A stretch of 64,000 nucleotides of DNA from Distichodus sexfasciatus (GCA_032718565.1 JAVGVS010000002.1:11356218-11420217), one strand, 5' to 3'; shown: positions 31,943 to 45,078, numbered from the stretch's first letter. Made by a program: numbers and translations. The notes: generated by a model from the letters alone, not told the origin.

Positions 31943-32734
31943 ACGGCTGTGCTGGTTCTGAACTCACAGTTCTCATTAAATATGAGAGACAACTGTTGCC
32001 CTGAGAGACTTCAGCACGGCTCTGAAAGCCTGTGAACCTCAAGGACCAACTCTGAGACCTTGAGCAGCTCAGAAAAATCAACATAAAATCCACTCGGCTC
32101 ATCACCTTGAGATTCGCCCTACAAGAAACAGGCACGAGAAGGCGAGAGACACCTCTTTTAGCCGCTCTCCCGGGCCACTCCACGCAGGTGTGCGGCCCTT
32201 CATCCAACGCCAAGAAAAGGGACCACATCTGAATCCATTGTACCCTTAACTAGCCCGAAAACGCTATCAAACGCCACAATGCCCGCGAGCCTGCCCTCCA
32301 GCGCCCACCGCACCGCGTGTGAGGAAGATTGCCTTGTTGTGTCCGCTAACTGCTAGAGCACGCTGAGCGTGAGCGGCAGGGATGCTGATTAAGGCTGGAT
32401 TGCCCTTAAGCTTGAGGTGGGCGATGCCCAAACTCCCTTTGGTTCTCCTCAATTAAATTGGTTGTATTCCAGCGCTCTGACTCGCCGCTCAATACCAACT
32501 GTCTGGAATGACACGCATCACGCATGTAACGGGAGAGGAATGGTCAATTAGTATGCTTTGGGAATAACAGGAAGGCGCTTGGCCAAGCAAGAAAGGAAGC
32601 TGTTGGTATGAAGAGAGTGAGAACAACATATAAAATATAAAACTTAAAGTATACAATATACAACTAAAAAATTTCTGGTATAAATGTATATATAAATATA
32701 TATTTATAACATATCTATATATATACATATATAC

Positions 32735-32742
32735 TATATATA

Positions 32743-32802
<60 letters not shown>
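32735..32802. repeat. (TA)n microsatellite with a GT interruption
   Basis: A long alternating TA run, including GTGTGTGTGTG at its left edge. Confidence 0.95.
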
Positions 32803-32939
32803 TGTATATACATATCTCATAATATATAGTATTGGCTGGAACTTAAAACTGCAGCTCAGCAATTAATGATGATTAATTTTTAAAGCTTATCTTCCTGTGC
32901 CTCGTTATTTTTATCTATATGATGTAAAGCGATGAAGTC

Positions 32940-33720
32940 TAGCCCAAATATGCACAAATATGGCTGTCCCACTCTTCATTAATAGCTAGCTTCCACAGTG
33001 AAAATGTGAAGACTCTACCCAGAGACAAGGATAAATTTTGCGGAGGCAACAATAACAACAGAAAAAAGTTGCACAAAGTTTCCTCGTCCTCGCACGTCCT
33101 CCTGACAGACAGAGTGACAAGGAAAATGGCGTACCGTGGAAAAGAGGACAACCACCGTACAGCCGGCGAATGAAGCACCAGACCTTTTTATTCTCTTCCA
33201 CAACGCATATTAAAACCGAGCAAAACTGGAAACGATTAAACAAAATCTGCCATCAACGGGGAATTTACAGCAGACTTTTCTCCCCTTCCCCTTTATCAAT
33301 CACTGCTGACAGAATTGGTTACAAGGTTTTTGAAGATGGCTGCAAAAGCCGACCGGGGACCTCGCGAGCGGGTAACTAAAACACGACGCTTTTTCTCTCC
33401 TCCTCTCGTCCTCCGGTTAATAGGGCAGCTCGTGCTGATCAAAAAGAACATTAGCCTGACACCAACTCACGCCTCGGGCGGCCGAATCACTTCCTGTCGA
33501 GCAGAGGGGCTGCCAGCGAGCACTGCGGATGGAGGCTCAGCCAGCCTGAGCGAGGCCCCAACGCACCTGAGCCAAACCTGCCCGCTTTCACGCCAGGTTG
33601 CCAGCCTAGCTCAAATCTTCTCCCTTTTTTTTTTCCCTTTTTACCCTCCTTTTTTTCTTTTTCTACCCTTTCTCATATGCTTTCAATCTTGTGCAGTATT
33701 CATTTACCAAAAAAGAGAAA
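32940..33720. promoter_or_regulatory. Candidate regulatory block
   Basis: Non-repetitive, with a GC-rich central part (33340-33600) between AT-rich flanks, and a long pyrimidine tract at 33620-33675. No supported exon. Confidence 0.2.
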
Positions 33721-33729
33721 GAGAATTCA

Positions 33730-35030
33730 ATTCATTATAGGCCATTTTGTTCTGTAAATGGACGTATTTACCTTTGTTGGTGACCTTTAAAGTGGGAGTT
33801 AGCAGTAATGCCAGGCTTCTATTGAAAAAGTGTGAGTGAGACAACTCTGGAATGAATTGCATAAGTCATTATCTTCTAAGTTGTGGCCAGACATCGATGC
33901 ATAGCCTTAAACCGCTGCTCGTCAGTATCCATTCTCCTGCAAGTTGAAATTCAGAGGAGGAGAAGTTTGTTTGTTTTTTTCTTTTGCGATTGTCTACATT
34001 CTTCTAATGAAGTTATATACAGTTATAAACAAATCATTACTATTACTTATCACAATAATGTAGAGAATGGACCGTTAACGATATAGTATTATGGAACGTG
34101 ATATTGTTACTACCATGGTATGTTTTCACAGTGAGCATTTCACCATAAATTTCCATGAACTGGTTAAAATATGATGAGGGTGCAATGCAATAAAAGCTTG
34201 GTGCTATCTGAGCATATTTCCAAAGTGTTCTATGCTGAATATTGAAGAAGAAGAGAAAAGTAATCATTATGTCTGGCGCTTTTGTTTGTGTTGTAGAATC
34301 TAAACTTGCAGACGCTGAAGCGTTAAAATGATCATTTTGACAGATCGGATAGCTGCGCAAAATGTCATGTTCCAAAATGTATTTCCGGTAGGAACAGGGA
34401 AAAATCCCTGTTATCGCCTGTCTAGAAATGGGGATTAGATTATTTCAAAGACTCTTCTGTTGCTTGAATACTTCAGTCATGACTTAAGTGGATTTTTAGA
34501 AGAATGGACATATTGTGAAACTCAAAAGTGATGTACAAAATTGTTTGTAAAAGATTATTCTGTAACATAGTCCAGTTCTCTGTAGAACTCACCATAGTGT
34601 TTATGGTCCATGAATCTCGAAGACAGAATGCCCTGTTCCATGCAAAGCCACTGATCTCTTGTCCTCTTCAATAAGCAACAATGCAGAATATATGTTTTTT
34701 CTTATGCTGCTCAAATTTGAGCATATACTGTATAATCAACCAAAGCAACTCAATCTCACTTTTTTCACGGTAGAAAAGATTGATAACAACAATTAAATAT
34801 CTTAAATCTCAACTATTAAAGGTAATGTTTTGCTGCACCAAGAGTAGCGTCAGCTCAAATACTAATGGTAATACCGGCATTAGCTCAAATGCTAGCTGTG
34901 AAACTGTCTATCAAATCTATATAGCTCATTTAATCAGGCAAACATCTCGTGACATCTCGGGTTCTTGGTCCCAGTTCAAAGTTCTGGTGCCATTTTGGAG
35001 CCAGTTTTACGACACTTGTGGACAAATGTA
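33730..35030. other. Gene-free stretch, nothing firm
   Basis: AT-rich, no clear termini or exons. A short echo, GCTCAAATACTAATGG/GCTCAAATGCTAGC, lies near 34853-34905. Confidence 0.35.
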
Positions 35031-35059
35031 TTAATTCTGTCCCAAATTGCAAGAAAAGG

Positions 35060-35288
35060 GTCTGGCTGCATACCTCCTCTGTGGGTACATCTCCTCTGTC
35101 ACTACATGTTCTCTGAAGGAAAGGAAATGACGTAACGTAAGGCTTCGAAACAAGGAAGAAGAGCCGGGGATCAACCTAACCCTAACCCCAACCATAACCG
35201 TAGTTAAATTTATTACATCATTTCCTTTCCCTAAGAGGAGACGTACTGACACAGGAGATTTACCCACAGAGGTGGTCTGCAGCCAGAC
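35060..35288. mobile_element. Long-stem foldback MITE
   Basis: GTCTGGCTGC(A)..CCTCTGTGGGTA at the left pairs with its reverse complement at the right, ending AGCCAGAC at 35288. Pairing continues inward through GGAAAGGAAATGA, giving arms of roughly 80-90 bases with mismatches. The loop contains CTAACCCTAACCCCAACC. Confidence 0.75.
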
Positions 35289-35389
35289 TCTCTTGAATGG
35301 CAACCAGCAACAGTGCAGTGGAAAACAGGCCTAAGTGACCCTTGAGAAGCGAGTTTGTGAGCAACTTATTCTTTTTTTGAAGTTAGTAC

Positions 35390-35625
35390 TCATTCATTTA
35401 TTCATTCATTCATTTATTCATTTTCCATACCTCTCAGTCCCTATTAAGGCTAGGAGACAGGAGCCTATCCCAGGACTACCAAACGAGGTGGGAATCAACC
35501 CTGGGCGGGCGCCAACACACACACTCAGACAATCACACCCCCAGTCACACCTTTTGGAGCCAATTTTAGATTCACAAACAACCTATAGTGCATGTTTTGG
35601 ACTGTTGAGGAAACCTTCTAAGCAA
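35390..35625 (-). mobile_element. tRNA-derived SINE with (ATTC)n tail, partial
   Basis: ATTCATTCATT tail at left, then CTATCCCAGGACTACC, ATCAACCCTGGGCGGG(C)GCCAACACAC and GCATGTTTTGGACTGTTGAGGA, in the order seen at 55914-56275. The tRNA head is missing. Confidence 0.7.
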
Positions 35626-35733
35626 TCAAAGTTAGTGCTGACAAATGAAAATCATTTGTGACTTGAGTTGCTAAAAAGGACAGTGTATTTATCACTGATT
35701 TCACGCCTAGAAATACTACAATATGTGAAAAAA

Positions 35734-35737
<4 letters not shown>

Positions 35738-35785
<48 letters not shown>

Positions 35786-35786
35786 C
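35738..35786. repeat. (TA)n microsatellite
   Basis: Two adjoining TA runs. Confidence 0.95.
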
Positions 35787-35999
35787 ACATACAAAGTGAG
35801 CTTATATATATTAAAGTGACCTTTGAACAAAGAAGACAATATTTAAAGTCTACTGGTATTCTGGTAGTTATTGCTTAAAGTCTTTGAACAACTTTTGGAT
35901 CAACAGCATGGTGTCTCTCCAACCGGAATGCTTTAAATATTTTTTTCTTAATGCCAGATAAGTTCAGATTTGTTCATGGGAATTCATCATTAAAAATCT

Positions 36000-37700
36000 A
36001 TAGTTTAAGAACTTGACTTAATGTGGTTAGAAATCCTAGAAATCCAGGGTTGCGACGACGTGAAGGTAAAAAATAATAAAAAACATTGGTATGGTGCCAA
36101 TTAATGCGTCTCAAGATGATTAAGCAGCAAGCTGGGTAACTTGACGCTGTCTGTCTGCCAACTGACTGTCTGCGCCGGGGTCGAAGAGGCGACAACTGCA
36201 TGGGCACAGGTGCTTTGTTTACCAACATGAAAATGGGTCCATATGAAAGAGGCTGTCCTCTCTTATCTTATTTCTTAGCGCCATATTGTGCTTTTCTTTT
36301 TCATGTGGCCCCACTTCCCTCTACACATGCAAATGAGCGTAATTTCAAATGACAGAGAAAGTAAACTTTCTTTTCGGAGTTGTGTGTGTGGCAGGCTCCC
36401 AGTGGGGGACAGTGAGCTGTAGAAGCCCTGCTCTAATTCTGTCATTGTCAAAGTTTGACATAATAAGCGATTGTTCGTGCGCCTTTGTTGAACGGTGCAA
36501 CGCAGAGCGAGGTCCCAATTCCTTCCCATTAATTTAAAAAAAGGGAAGGAGAAGAAGAAGAAGCAAGGCGTCTATTCCTTTAAGGGATGTTTGGTGCTGC
36601 TTATGCTAAATATTATAACGTTCCTGTCGTCATGTCTTTTTGAGCACCTCTTTCATCTCCCGAATCCACGGGAGCTCTTTACCTTTGCCACTTTGCCGAG
36701 CGGCGGCGTCTCCGAAATAATTTAAGTAGCCCCTTTTTGAGAGAGCGCGAGCGGTTGAGAGAATTCGTATCAGAGATCAAAGCCTCGCAGTTGTGACGCC
36801 ACTGGAGTAAATGTTGACTCGCCTGCTTTCTATGTGATGATCAAGTGTTGTGTTTTGTTAAAGGGCCGTCCTGGTTCCCCCCAGCTTCGCCTGCAACGCT
36901 CAACATGTCTGCATATTTACTGCCAGGTGTGTGTATGAACAGCAAATGAAATGCCAAGTTGAATGACACCCACAGATGAAGAGGCTGGTTTCCTTATCTT
37001 GGCAGCTTTATTATCTCACAGCAATGTTAATGCAAAGTCAACAATGGCCTGCCTGCTGATGTTTCTTCTGGACGTAGATCCTCAACACTTAAGTGGAAAC
37101 AAGGCTGATATAATTTTTTTCCCCCCTTTGACCCCTATTTTAGCATTGATGTTTGTGAGTGAGGTCAGAGAGAAAAGTTACCCCCCTCCCCAACCCAGAC
37201 AGACACACTTTTACTTTCTCGATTCCTTCCTCTTTTTATTCTTGACAGATAAATCTGCAGGGATTTTTTCTGCTCCCCCTCCTTCTTATCCAAGAACTTC
37301 TCTAATTTCATCAGCACTCCTGACTGACAAGCATCATTACGGATAAAATTATCTTGGTAATTATCCTGCCGAAAAGAGATTTATTTCCCTTTGTGAGGAG
37401 GAGAGCGGATCTGCGGGGCTGTGCAGCGATCTGCAGCGCGGAGATGCTTCGTTAAAATAAGCACCCTAATGAGCCGCGGCCTCCTGCTGAGCGCCGGGGT
37501 CTCAGCCTTACGTCAAGCACGAATGCACACTTTTGTTTTGACATAAAGTAAGTGGAAGTGAACGCACAACCGCTCACATTCCGAGGGCCACTTTTGGGGG
37601 ACCTTGCTATCTGTAATTATCCTAATTTGCACCCTCGGGCCATGTCCCATATGAGGTCTACTACTGAAGATGGCTGAAAATGTGATCGTAGCACTTCTGC
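36000..37700. promoter_or_regulatory. Candidate regulatory blocks
   Basis: Mostly non-repetitive, with CpG-rich segments at 36690-36760 and 37400-37500, and homeobox-type words (CATTAATTTAA, GGTAATTATCC, CTGTAATTATCC). A poly(A) run lies at 37700-37717. No exon supported. Confidence 0.25.
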
Positions 37701-37719
37701 AAAAAAAAAAAAAAAAACT

Positions 37720-39500
37720 ACCGCTGTGTAGTAAAGCAGATTATTTCTTGAGATGTGCTTTACAGGCCACAAACCTCACATTCATGATGTCAGACTGGAG
37801 TTATAGCACATTAACACAGCTCTGATCTACACAGATGCAGAGTTTATATCTAAGCATAATTTGAATGTTGCTGTGTAAAGTTTCTTAAGTTGGCAGGAAA
37901 ATGATACATTGGTGCTATGTTTTGTGTATAACGTTTCTATAAAGTGGTAGTTCATTGACATATTGTGGCTAAATTCTTTATCCAAATAACAAATGCTTCT
38001 CTGATTGCAAGACCAACGATTATAATATATTGTTATCTTTTATAAACCTATAAAGAACACTTTAATGGAAGTACTTATGTTAAGCGCTAGTAGTGACTCA
38101 AGGTAAATTCCCAAACTAAAAGAATTTAAATCTAATGTGCATTTGACCGTACAGTCACAGATCTGTTTTCATGCACATCTACTCACCTTGTCTGTCCATT
38201 TCATTGCTGGTCACTGGGATAATTTCTTCAGCTGATTCAATATTTAAGAGTTTTGTTTGTGATGTAAGGCAGCAAGGGAGCAGGGTGATTATGATTTATT
38301 AACAAAGTTAGCAATAGAAGAAATTATAAGATAACCAAGGGAAATGAGGAAACACAAACCTGATGAAAATATGCCGAAAGCATCAAACCAAACGCAAAAT
38401 AGCACACAGAAAGCAGATGCAAGACCCAGACTAAAGGAAGTGGCAGACTTAAATAAGGGCAAACACAGGTACAGAACATTTGGGCGAACAACCATGGTTA
38501 ATGGTGGGAAATCGAGACAGACAGGTAGGCCACTAGTGACTCACTGTGACAGTGATGTTCAGTGGAATCTTCTGGGCAAAGACAAAAATAAAATGTAAAA
38601 TATTCCACTACAGTTTCGAGGGATTAAGTCTAAATGATATAGCAGCCAGTGAGTAAAGGTACTTATAAATGCTTCCATAAATGAGTATGGTTAGCATAGA
38701 CAATGTAGTAAACCCTCTCAGCTAGAAATGACCTCTTAACTACTCATGTCCTAAAACATTATTGCTTAATAAATCACATTTTTCAACTTGCTGCCCTTGC
38801 TGAAAGTTGAAGTCCTTGATAAAGGTGTGCTTGCTGTGTCCTTGATTGTGTGCGTGCTGACTCCAAATAATGTTCAGTCCAACTGCCGCTGCTGATTCTG
38901 TATCCAAGATAAGATATTTCATTCATTTATATATGCATTAAACACAAACCTTGGAGTTCCACTTACTGTTAATAGGATTAAAGAGAGATTATCTTGTCAT
39001 GGAGGAGGGCCTATTTTCTAATGAATCCCATTGTCATACTACACTGTAAATTCGCTTCAACAGCCTCTCAAGAAGTACACAAGGACAGTCATTTATGTTC
39101 ATATTAAAAGCAGGGAATGAAAGTGGACTGATGATGTTTTATTAAGTCTCTCTGTTTGCCTTGTCTTATCACTAAACCTGTCCTCCATGTTTTAGGGGTG
39201 AACTCTGCATGAAGGTGGCTATATGAGATATCAATGGTTAACTGTCACTACTGTGAAAAGCTTTTGATAAAGTCATTGGCTTCTTTCCCTGAATGGCAAT
39301 GTATTTCTGTTTCACACATCTGACCCTTCCAGGAGAGTTATTTAAGTATTTATCTGCATGAATAGCTAGGTTTTTACATGCAGCTTTCAGGTATCTACTG
39401 TAGCCAACCATTATGTTACATCTTTCAATTAAATGTTCAGAACATCTTTATAATTACTTTAAAATCATGAATGACCTCTTGCCACTAGTAGCTTTCTTTT
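37720..39500. other. Gene-free stretch, nothing firm
   Basis: AT-rich, no repeat termini, no exon and no RNA gene recognised. Confidence 0.35.
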
Positions 39501-39507
39501 TATTTAA

Positions 39508-39606
39508 GTGAGTGATTATTCGTCTTTGTGAGTACAGCACAGCACAGCTTGCACCACATCGAAATGTGACCGCTGCATTTGAAACATCCGTGAATGAGCA
39601 GATCAG
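39508..39606 (-). mobile_element. tRNA-derived SINE (GGTCACATTT family), 3' part
   Basis: GTGAGTGATTATTCGTC, ACCACATCGAAATGTGACC and GCATTTGA are the reverse complement of the family's 3' half. Confidence 0.65.
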
Positions 39607-40125
39607 TCTTTCAGCTGGACATCAGCACATTCAATCATGTCATAATAGAAAGGCTGAGAAAGAATGCAAGTTGACAATGATCTTGTCTATCACTTGGCGC
39701 AAAAATATATGTATGCAAAAGGCAATGAACTTTTGCAATGCCCTTACAACAAGCAGTTAGTGGGTGAGATTTAGGCCTTAATACAGACCAGATACACAAC
39801 ATTCTAAATGTCTACAATTTGTTGCATTGATGGGAAGCTTGGCTGGAATGTTTTCCCTGATTCATTGCTCTCTCATACATTTTTCAACATTTTATCACTG
39901 CCTTATTTGTTAGTATAAACAGATCAATTGCTGTCAAGACTGAAGTTACCAGCCAAATGCCTAAAAACTGAAAAATAATGTGGGGAATTTAAAATTAAAC
40001 TTGAAACTTGAAATTAACATGATAACCCTAGTTTGTACTGCAGTAAAAACCTCAAAAATGTTGTAAATCTAAAATTGACCTTGATTTTTGTCATTTGTTT
40101 AATATTTTCCTTAATTACTTTTTTG

Positions 40126-40357
40126 AGTGAGTGAGTGAGTGAGTGATTGTTATTGTGAACACACCACAGCACACAATGCACCACAACAAAATGTAACCTC
40201 TGCATTTGACCCATCCATGAAGGAGTAGTGGGCAGTTAATATGGGCAGTGCCTGGGGAAGGTACCTTGCTCATGAGTACCCCAGTGGTAACTTTACCTGT
40301 CTGGGCTTCGAACCGATGACCTTTAGATCATGGGGCAAACACCCAACCATTATGCCA
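40126..40357 (-). mobile_element. tRNA-derived SINE (GGTCACATTT family)
   Basis: A (GAGT)n tail at left leads into GTGAACACACCACAGCACAC, TGTAACCTCTGCATTTGACC, GGTACCTTGCTCATGAGTAC and GCTTCGAACCGATGACC, the reverse complement of the complete copy at 52371-52635. Confidence 0.8.
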
Positions 40358-40379
40358 CCGTCTGCTCTGAAACATACAC

Positions 40380-40462
40380 CATACAGCAGACCCCGGAATC
40401 GAACCCAAGACCTTCTTGCTACGCCGTAGCAGCGCTACCCACTGCGCCACTGTGCCACCCTT
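40380..40462 (-). mobile_element. tRNA-like SINE head of the (ATTC)n family
   Basis: GGAATCGAACCCAAGACCTTCTTGC and CAGCGCTACCCACTGCGCCACTGTG are the reverse complement of a tRNA-like head, matching the right end of the SINE at 55914-56275. Abuts the other SINE. Confidence 0.7.
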
Positions 40463-40639
40463 TTTGTCAGCATTAATACTAATAATGTGATATTTTTAAA
40501 AGCCTGAGGCACACTCAAACTGTTTAACAGATAACAAACCATATTTGTGTTGTAAATGTTTTTTTATGCTGCATTGGTGTTGAAACTCATATTGGGAATT
40601 GAGAAGTTGCAGCTTCATTTCCTGCAGTATTTTCACACG

Positions 40640-41640
40640 TACCAGCCCTGCCATTGGAGGTGACCTCTGAACAGTGACCGCTTGCTGAAAAATACACCAC
40701 AGACACCTGCACTCAGCCTATGCAAAACGCAGACGCTCAGCATTCCGTAGGCATTGATTGGACAGGCACGAGGCATGTGACAGTGCAGGAAGAAATGTGG
40801 ACGCCACCTGGGGTCGATAAAAAAATGTATGTGCCGGGAGCCAAGGAGGCTTTCAGTAATGAAATCAATAGCTGCGCTTGGCTCTGGGCATTAAGATCAT
40901 CGGGCGGCCGTTATTTAGTCATCGTTGTCCTAACAGCCCCAGCACAAGTTGGCTACCAGTTAAAAATCAATAGAGTGACACCACAGCCAGCATCCCAATT
41001 ACTGGCCAGTCTGGTGAGAGATCAATGCAAGTGTCTGCCATTAACAGGTCCTGGAGGGAAATCATACTGCATTATTTGTGTTGGGGGTCTTTCTTTCTCG
41101 CTATGCCAATCATCCAGAGATCTGATAATGCCTAATACTCTCTCACGCTGCATTGCTGTGCTTAAAGTAGAGCTTGGACCAGCGTAAGGCCATAGCAAAT
41201 GATGTCCTAATGCAAACCCCTCAATCAATAGAATCAGACAATCCAATCAATGTTCCAGGATCTGCTCCATTTCTGATGTTATTTATAGATGGTGCACATT
41301 TAATCAACTGAAGTTAATGCAGGAACATTAAATCCTGCTGTGGTTTTCTCTCCAAATGTGCAGAGGATTGACTAGATCTTAACGCAAAAGCCTCACAATC
41401 TAGTGCACTCATAAGAATATGACTCTCCAAGGCCCTGCAAAAGCTACTAATGGCTTTCATCTCTCCGGCAGCACGTCTGATCAAACTGAACCCTGCTCCC
41501 GCGTGTCTCCCGGTATTACCGACGTGATGGTGAGCGCATCGACACGTCACATCAGTTCCCCCACACTCACTCATGCCCCTCAGGCTAAAGAGAGACACCT
41601 CCAAACCTCCTGTCCCGCATATGATTGACACCTCTCAAGT
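40640..41640. promoter_or_regulatory. Candidate regulatory block upstream of mgst1
   Basis: Non-repetitive. A 155-codon frame at 40720-41187 is open but has no recognisable domain and no splice partner. Words such as GTAATGAAATCAATAGC and ATTAAAAATCAATAG suggest conserved non-coding DNA. About 2 kb before the first mgst1 exon. Confidence 0.25.
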
Positions 41641-42318
41641 CTTCTTCTGACAACTCAGCCCCCCATCATCCTCTTCTTCCTCCTCCTCCTCCTCCCAACC
41701 CTTGCTAGCATTCTAAATACCCAACACAGGAAAGCAAGAGACTGGGTATCTAACCAGCCCATATTCTTTATCGAACATTTCTCGTCTCTGTCTGTCTGGC
41801 AGCTCATGCATATGGAAAGAAGAAATATGTTCTAGCTGAGATAAGAGTGTTGCCTACACCTGCAACACATTCCAAAAAGCAACACAATGGCGTTGTGACG
41901 CATGCCATGTGGAATGGCGATGGTGTGATTTTGAAGCAGGACCGGGCCTGTTCTTTGTCACTTGGTTGAAAATGAGACTAGCTCTTCCCTCTGCTAAAAG
42001 AACCCTTGAAAATGGCCAGATTGAACCACTTTAGCAGCTCCAGTCACAGTTCAGTTTGTGTAAATGGCACACTGGCCTAATCTCTGATAACAGTTACTAC
42101 AGGCTGTTCGAATATCAGACTGAAGCTGTATTTCTAAGCTGTATTAAAAATGCACCCAGAAACAAGCAAATATAAGGTCTAATTCCAAATGCAAGACATA
42201 TATGCACTGTATTCAGGCTGGGATTGTGGTATTTCTTATACTATCTAAAAGCAAACAAAGAGGAAAAAAGAATAAAGGAAAGCAGGGAATGTGTCCCAGT
42301 GCTATGTAGGTGTGCCAA

Positions 42319-42335
42319 TGTCACAGTGACTCAGC
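42319..42335 (+). promoter_or_regulatory. Antioxidant response element upstream of first mgst1
   Basis: TGTCACAGTGACTCAGC contains GTGACTCAGC, an exact RTGACNNNGC core bound by NRF2/small-Maf dimers. The same 17 bases occur upstream of the second mgst1 (45183-45199). Lies about 1.3 kb before the first ATG. Confidence 0.55.
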
Positions 42336-42859
42336 TAAATGTAGGAAAATGCCTTGAATGCCTTGATTCTTAATGGCCACTATATGGTCTCAAAGGGCTG
42401 AATAACAACTCCAATAATTCCGTCAGTCACATTTCTTTTAATCACAGTTTACTTGTCTTTTCATGTAACATGAAAATGTTACATCAATTCATAATTCAGT
42501 ATGAAATATATTTCCATTGTTATAATAAAAAAATACAATAGAAAGCACTCAGTGGTGGTTCCCTCAAAGGTTAGGTATTGTACCTTGAGTCAAAGGAACA
42601 AAACTGTACCTTTTACAACTTCTAGTTAATAATTAAAGGTGCACTTATAATACACTTTTCTTTGACAGTGTACGAATAATGTTTAAGGTGTTTTGTCCAG
42701 GTTATGTGTATATAATCTTATTCACCTCGATCAGTTTTTATAGTCAATTCACTTTCACCACACAATAAATTACTTTTTAAGAAATTTCAAAATAAAGTTT
42801 TTTATTAATCAAGTCAGGCTGCATTAAGTGCTCAAAGTTCAGGCACTGTAACATGTGTT

Positions 42860-42983
42860 GAGGTGGATTTCGAGCATATTTGGCTTCAGTAGGCTGTCCC
42901 CCAACAGCGTCAGCAAACACCCACTTCAGCAAGTCTTACAAGTGTCAAATTCTCGTCGAAAAGACGTCGTTGCTTTTCCAAGG
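42860..42983 (+). other. Possible 5' UTR exon of the first mgst1
   Basis: A donor AGG|GTAAGTT at 42983/42984 and an acceptor at 43643 just before the mgst1 ATG suggest a non-coding first exon ending here, as in other vertebrate MGST1 genes. The 5' boundary is a guess. Confidence 0.4.
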
Positions 42984-43664
42984 GTAAGTTTTACGATCTT
43001 CACTTTTATAACTTTCAGTTTCATAGTTCATATGCGCTTCATATTACACGAGCATTATTATTGAAATGTGCAGCGCTTAACATATTTCAGCTTACATAAC
43101 TATGGTTCGATCACATGCCAGAGATAAAACACAGACCTGCTAATGTTCATTTTCCCGAAAAACAAAACAAAACAAAAAAATGAACAAAAATAAGTTTGTA
43201 TCGTATATAGACTTATAGGTAATAGGTAATAAGACCGAATGCATTTAAATACAATGTTGCATTAACGCCATAATCTTTTAATAATCAATAAAATTTATTT
43301 AAAAAAATTCAGGTCGACCATTAAGATTTTATGGATACTTTATGCTCTTTATGATGAGATTACACGCAATTCAATGCATGGAATAATATATTCATATTTA
43401 TATTCTATAATTCTAAGCACTTGTTCAGATCGAGCCAACAGGAGTTGAGTTTACTGAAATTTCTGGAAAGTCTGGCTTTTTACAAGTGCACGTTTGTGTA
43501 AGTAACTGACAGAGAAGTGGATATTCCAGTCAAAATATGCTACTGTGCATATGTAGAGTTTCTAAATGTGTTGGGTATTTTTGCCTCGGGTAACAGTTGT
43601 GTACAAGAGTTGCTATTTTTACTTTTTTTTTTTTCTTTGACAGAAATTTCAAACAGGTTTGGGA

Positions 43665-44778
43665 ATGGCCAACTTCAGTGACAGTGAGGTTTTCCTCGCC
43701 TTCTGCACTTATGCCACTATTGTCATTCTCAAGATGCTGCTAATGGGTCCTCTGACTGCATACTTCAGGATCACCAGAAAGGTATTGCATACATTTAGGA
43801 AATTTGGGGGATTTTTGAGAAGAGTATGTCAGCCTGGAAACTGTGAACAGAGTGCAGCTAAATTTGAAAGTAGAATACAAAAGCAGTACAATTCTGTTCA
43901 GCACTGATATGAACTGGTAATTACTTTTTTCTGTTTCCTATTGTCCAGTGCAACAATAAAGTTCATTTGTTCAATTAAGTACTATTTAAAAATGTGTTCC
44001 TCAGAGCACTGCAGTGTTTAAATAACCACCCATAACCCAAATTACATGTTTTTTATCGATCATTTGAGGTAACCATCTCAGAATACTCACAATACTGTCT
44101 ACTAATTTTTCTTGAATGTATTAACCTTATTAAGTTCATCAACTAATTGTATAGGCCTGAGCTAAATTAGACACAGATGTGACTCTCCAGGACAGAAGTT
44201 GTGAATGTGGCATAGAATATCTGATGGGGGTCCACATCTTTTGCACAACCACTAACTAACACTAACTATATCCATTTTTTGTCAAGGTCTAATAAAATGT
44301 TATGTATTTCCTGGGAAAAGTTAACACTGTCCTTCCACCCCAAATAGGCATTTGCAAACCTTGAGGATGCTCCTAAGGGGAAGACTCTAGATGAAAGCAA
44401 AAAGTTTTTACGAACCAATGAAGATGTGGAGAGAGTCCGAAGGTGTCCTAAAACTTAAGTATTCAGATGAGATAAACAAAAACAGTTTATTTTGTGTCAG
44501 TGTGTGAACACGACTTTTTTCTTCTCATCTCTAGATGCCATCAGAATGACCTGGAGAACATTGTTCCCTTCGTGTTGATCGGACTGCTGTACAGTCTGAC
44601 TGGACCCGACCTTACCACTGCCCTGTGGCATTTCCGCCTGTTTGTGGGCTCTCGTTTTATCCACACAGTGGCTTATGTGTTGGTGCTGCCCCAACCCAGT
44701 AGGGCTCTGTCTTGGTTCATAGGATTGCTCACCACCTTCTCCATGGCCTACCGCATCCTTAGTACCGTACTCTTTTAG
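43665..44778 (+). CDS. mgst1: Microsomal glutathione S-transferase 1, first tandem copy
   Basis: MAPEG-family membrane enzyme of the endoplasmic reticulum and outer mitochondrial membrane that conjugates glutathione and reduces lipid peroxides (family knowledge). Exons: 43665-43781, 44348-44442 and 44535-44778 (TAG), all GT-AG, 151 aa. ATG sits 21 bases inside its exon after TTTGGGA. The first membrane helix is around residues 8-30. The signature VERVRRCHQNDLENI begins at about residue 66. HFRLFVGSRF and PQPSRAL, with its GSH-activating arginine, are conserved. It is 3 residues shorter at the N-terminus and 1 at the C-terminus than the second copy. It lacks the stress-sensing cysteine that mammals have in NPEDC (here NLEDA). 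AATAAA at 45073. Confidence 0.95.
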
Positions 44779-45072
44779 TAATGTGAACATGCTGCTTCTC
44801 TTATAATATATGACCTTCCTGTATCCTAAAATGTAATGCTACAGCCTGTATGGAATCACTGATAGTTGGGAACTGTCCCATATTTTCTAGACGCTATTTC
44901 CTAGGGAGTGGCAACCCTACTGTGACCGTCCTGACCATCTTCGTTTTTAGGATTATGTTACAAGTTTGGTCTTAGCATATGTGAAGGGGCATTTTCAGAA
45001 TAATATTCTCTTATACAATGTAAACGTCCATTCATTTTTAATGCATTTAATTCCAAACTGTGAATTGTTTAA

Positions 45073-45078
45073 AATAAA
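45073..45078 (+). terminator. Polyadenylation signal of first mgst1
   Basis: AATAAA about 295 bases after the stop codon. Confidence 0.6.

Noticed and set aside
35165..35192. Interstitial telomere repeat
   Set aside because: Only about four imperfect CCCTAA-like units, inside the loop of a foldback element.
40720..41187. 155-codon open frame as a gene before mgst1
   Set aside because: No domain, no splice partner, and wording typical of non-coding DNA; placed within a candidate regulatory block.
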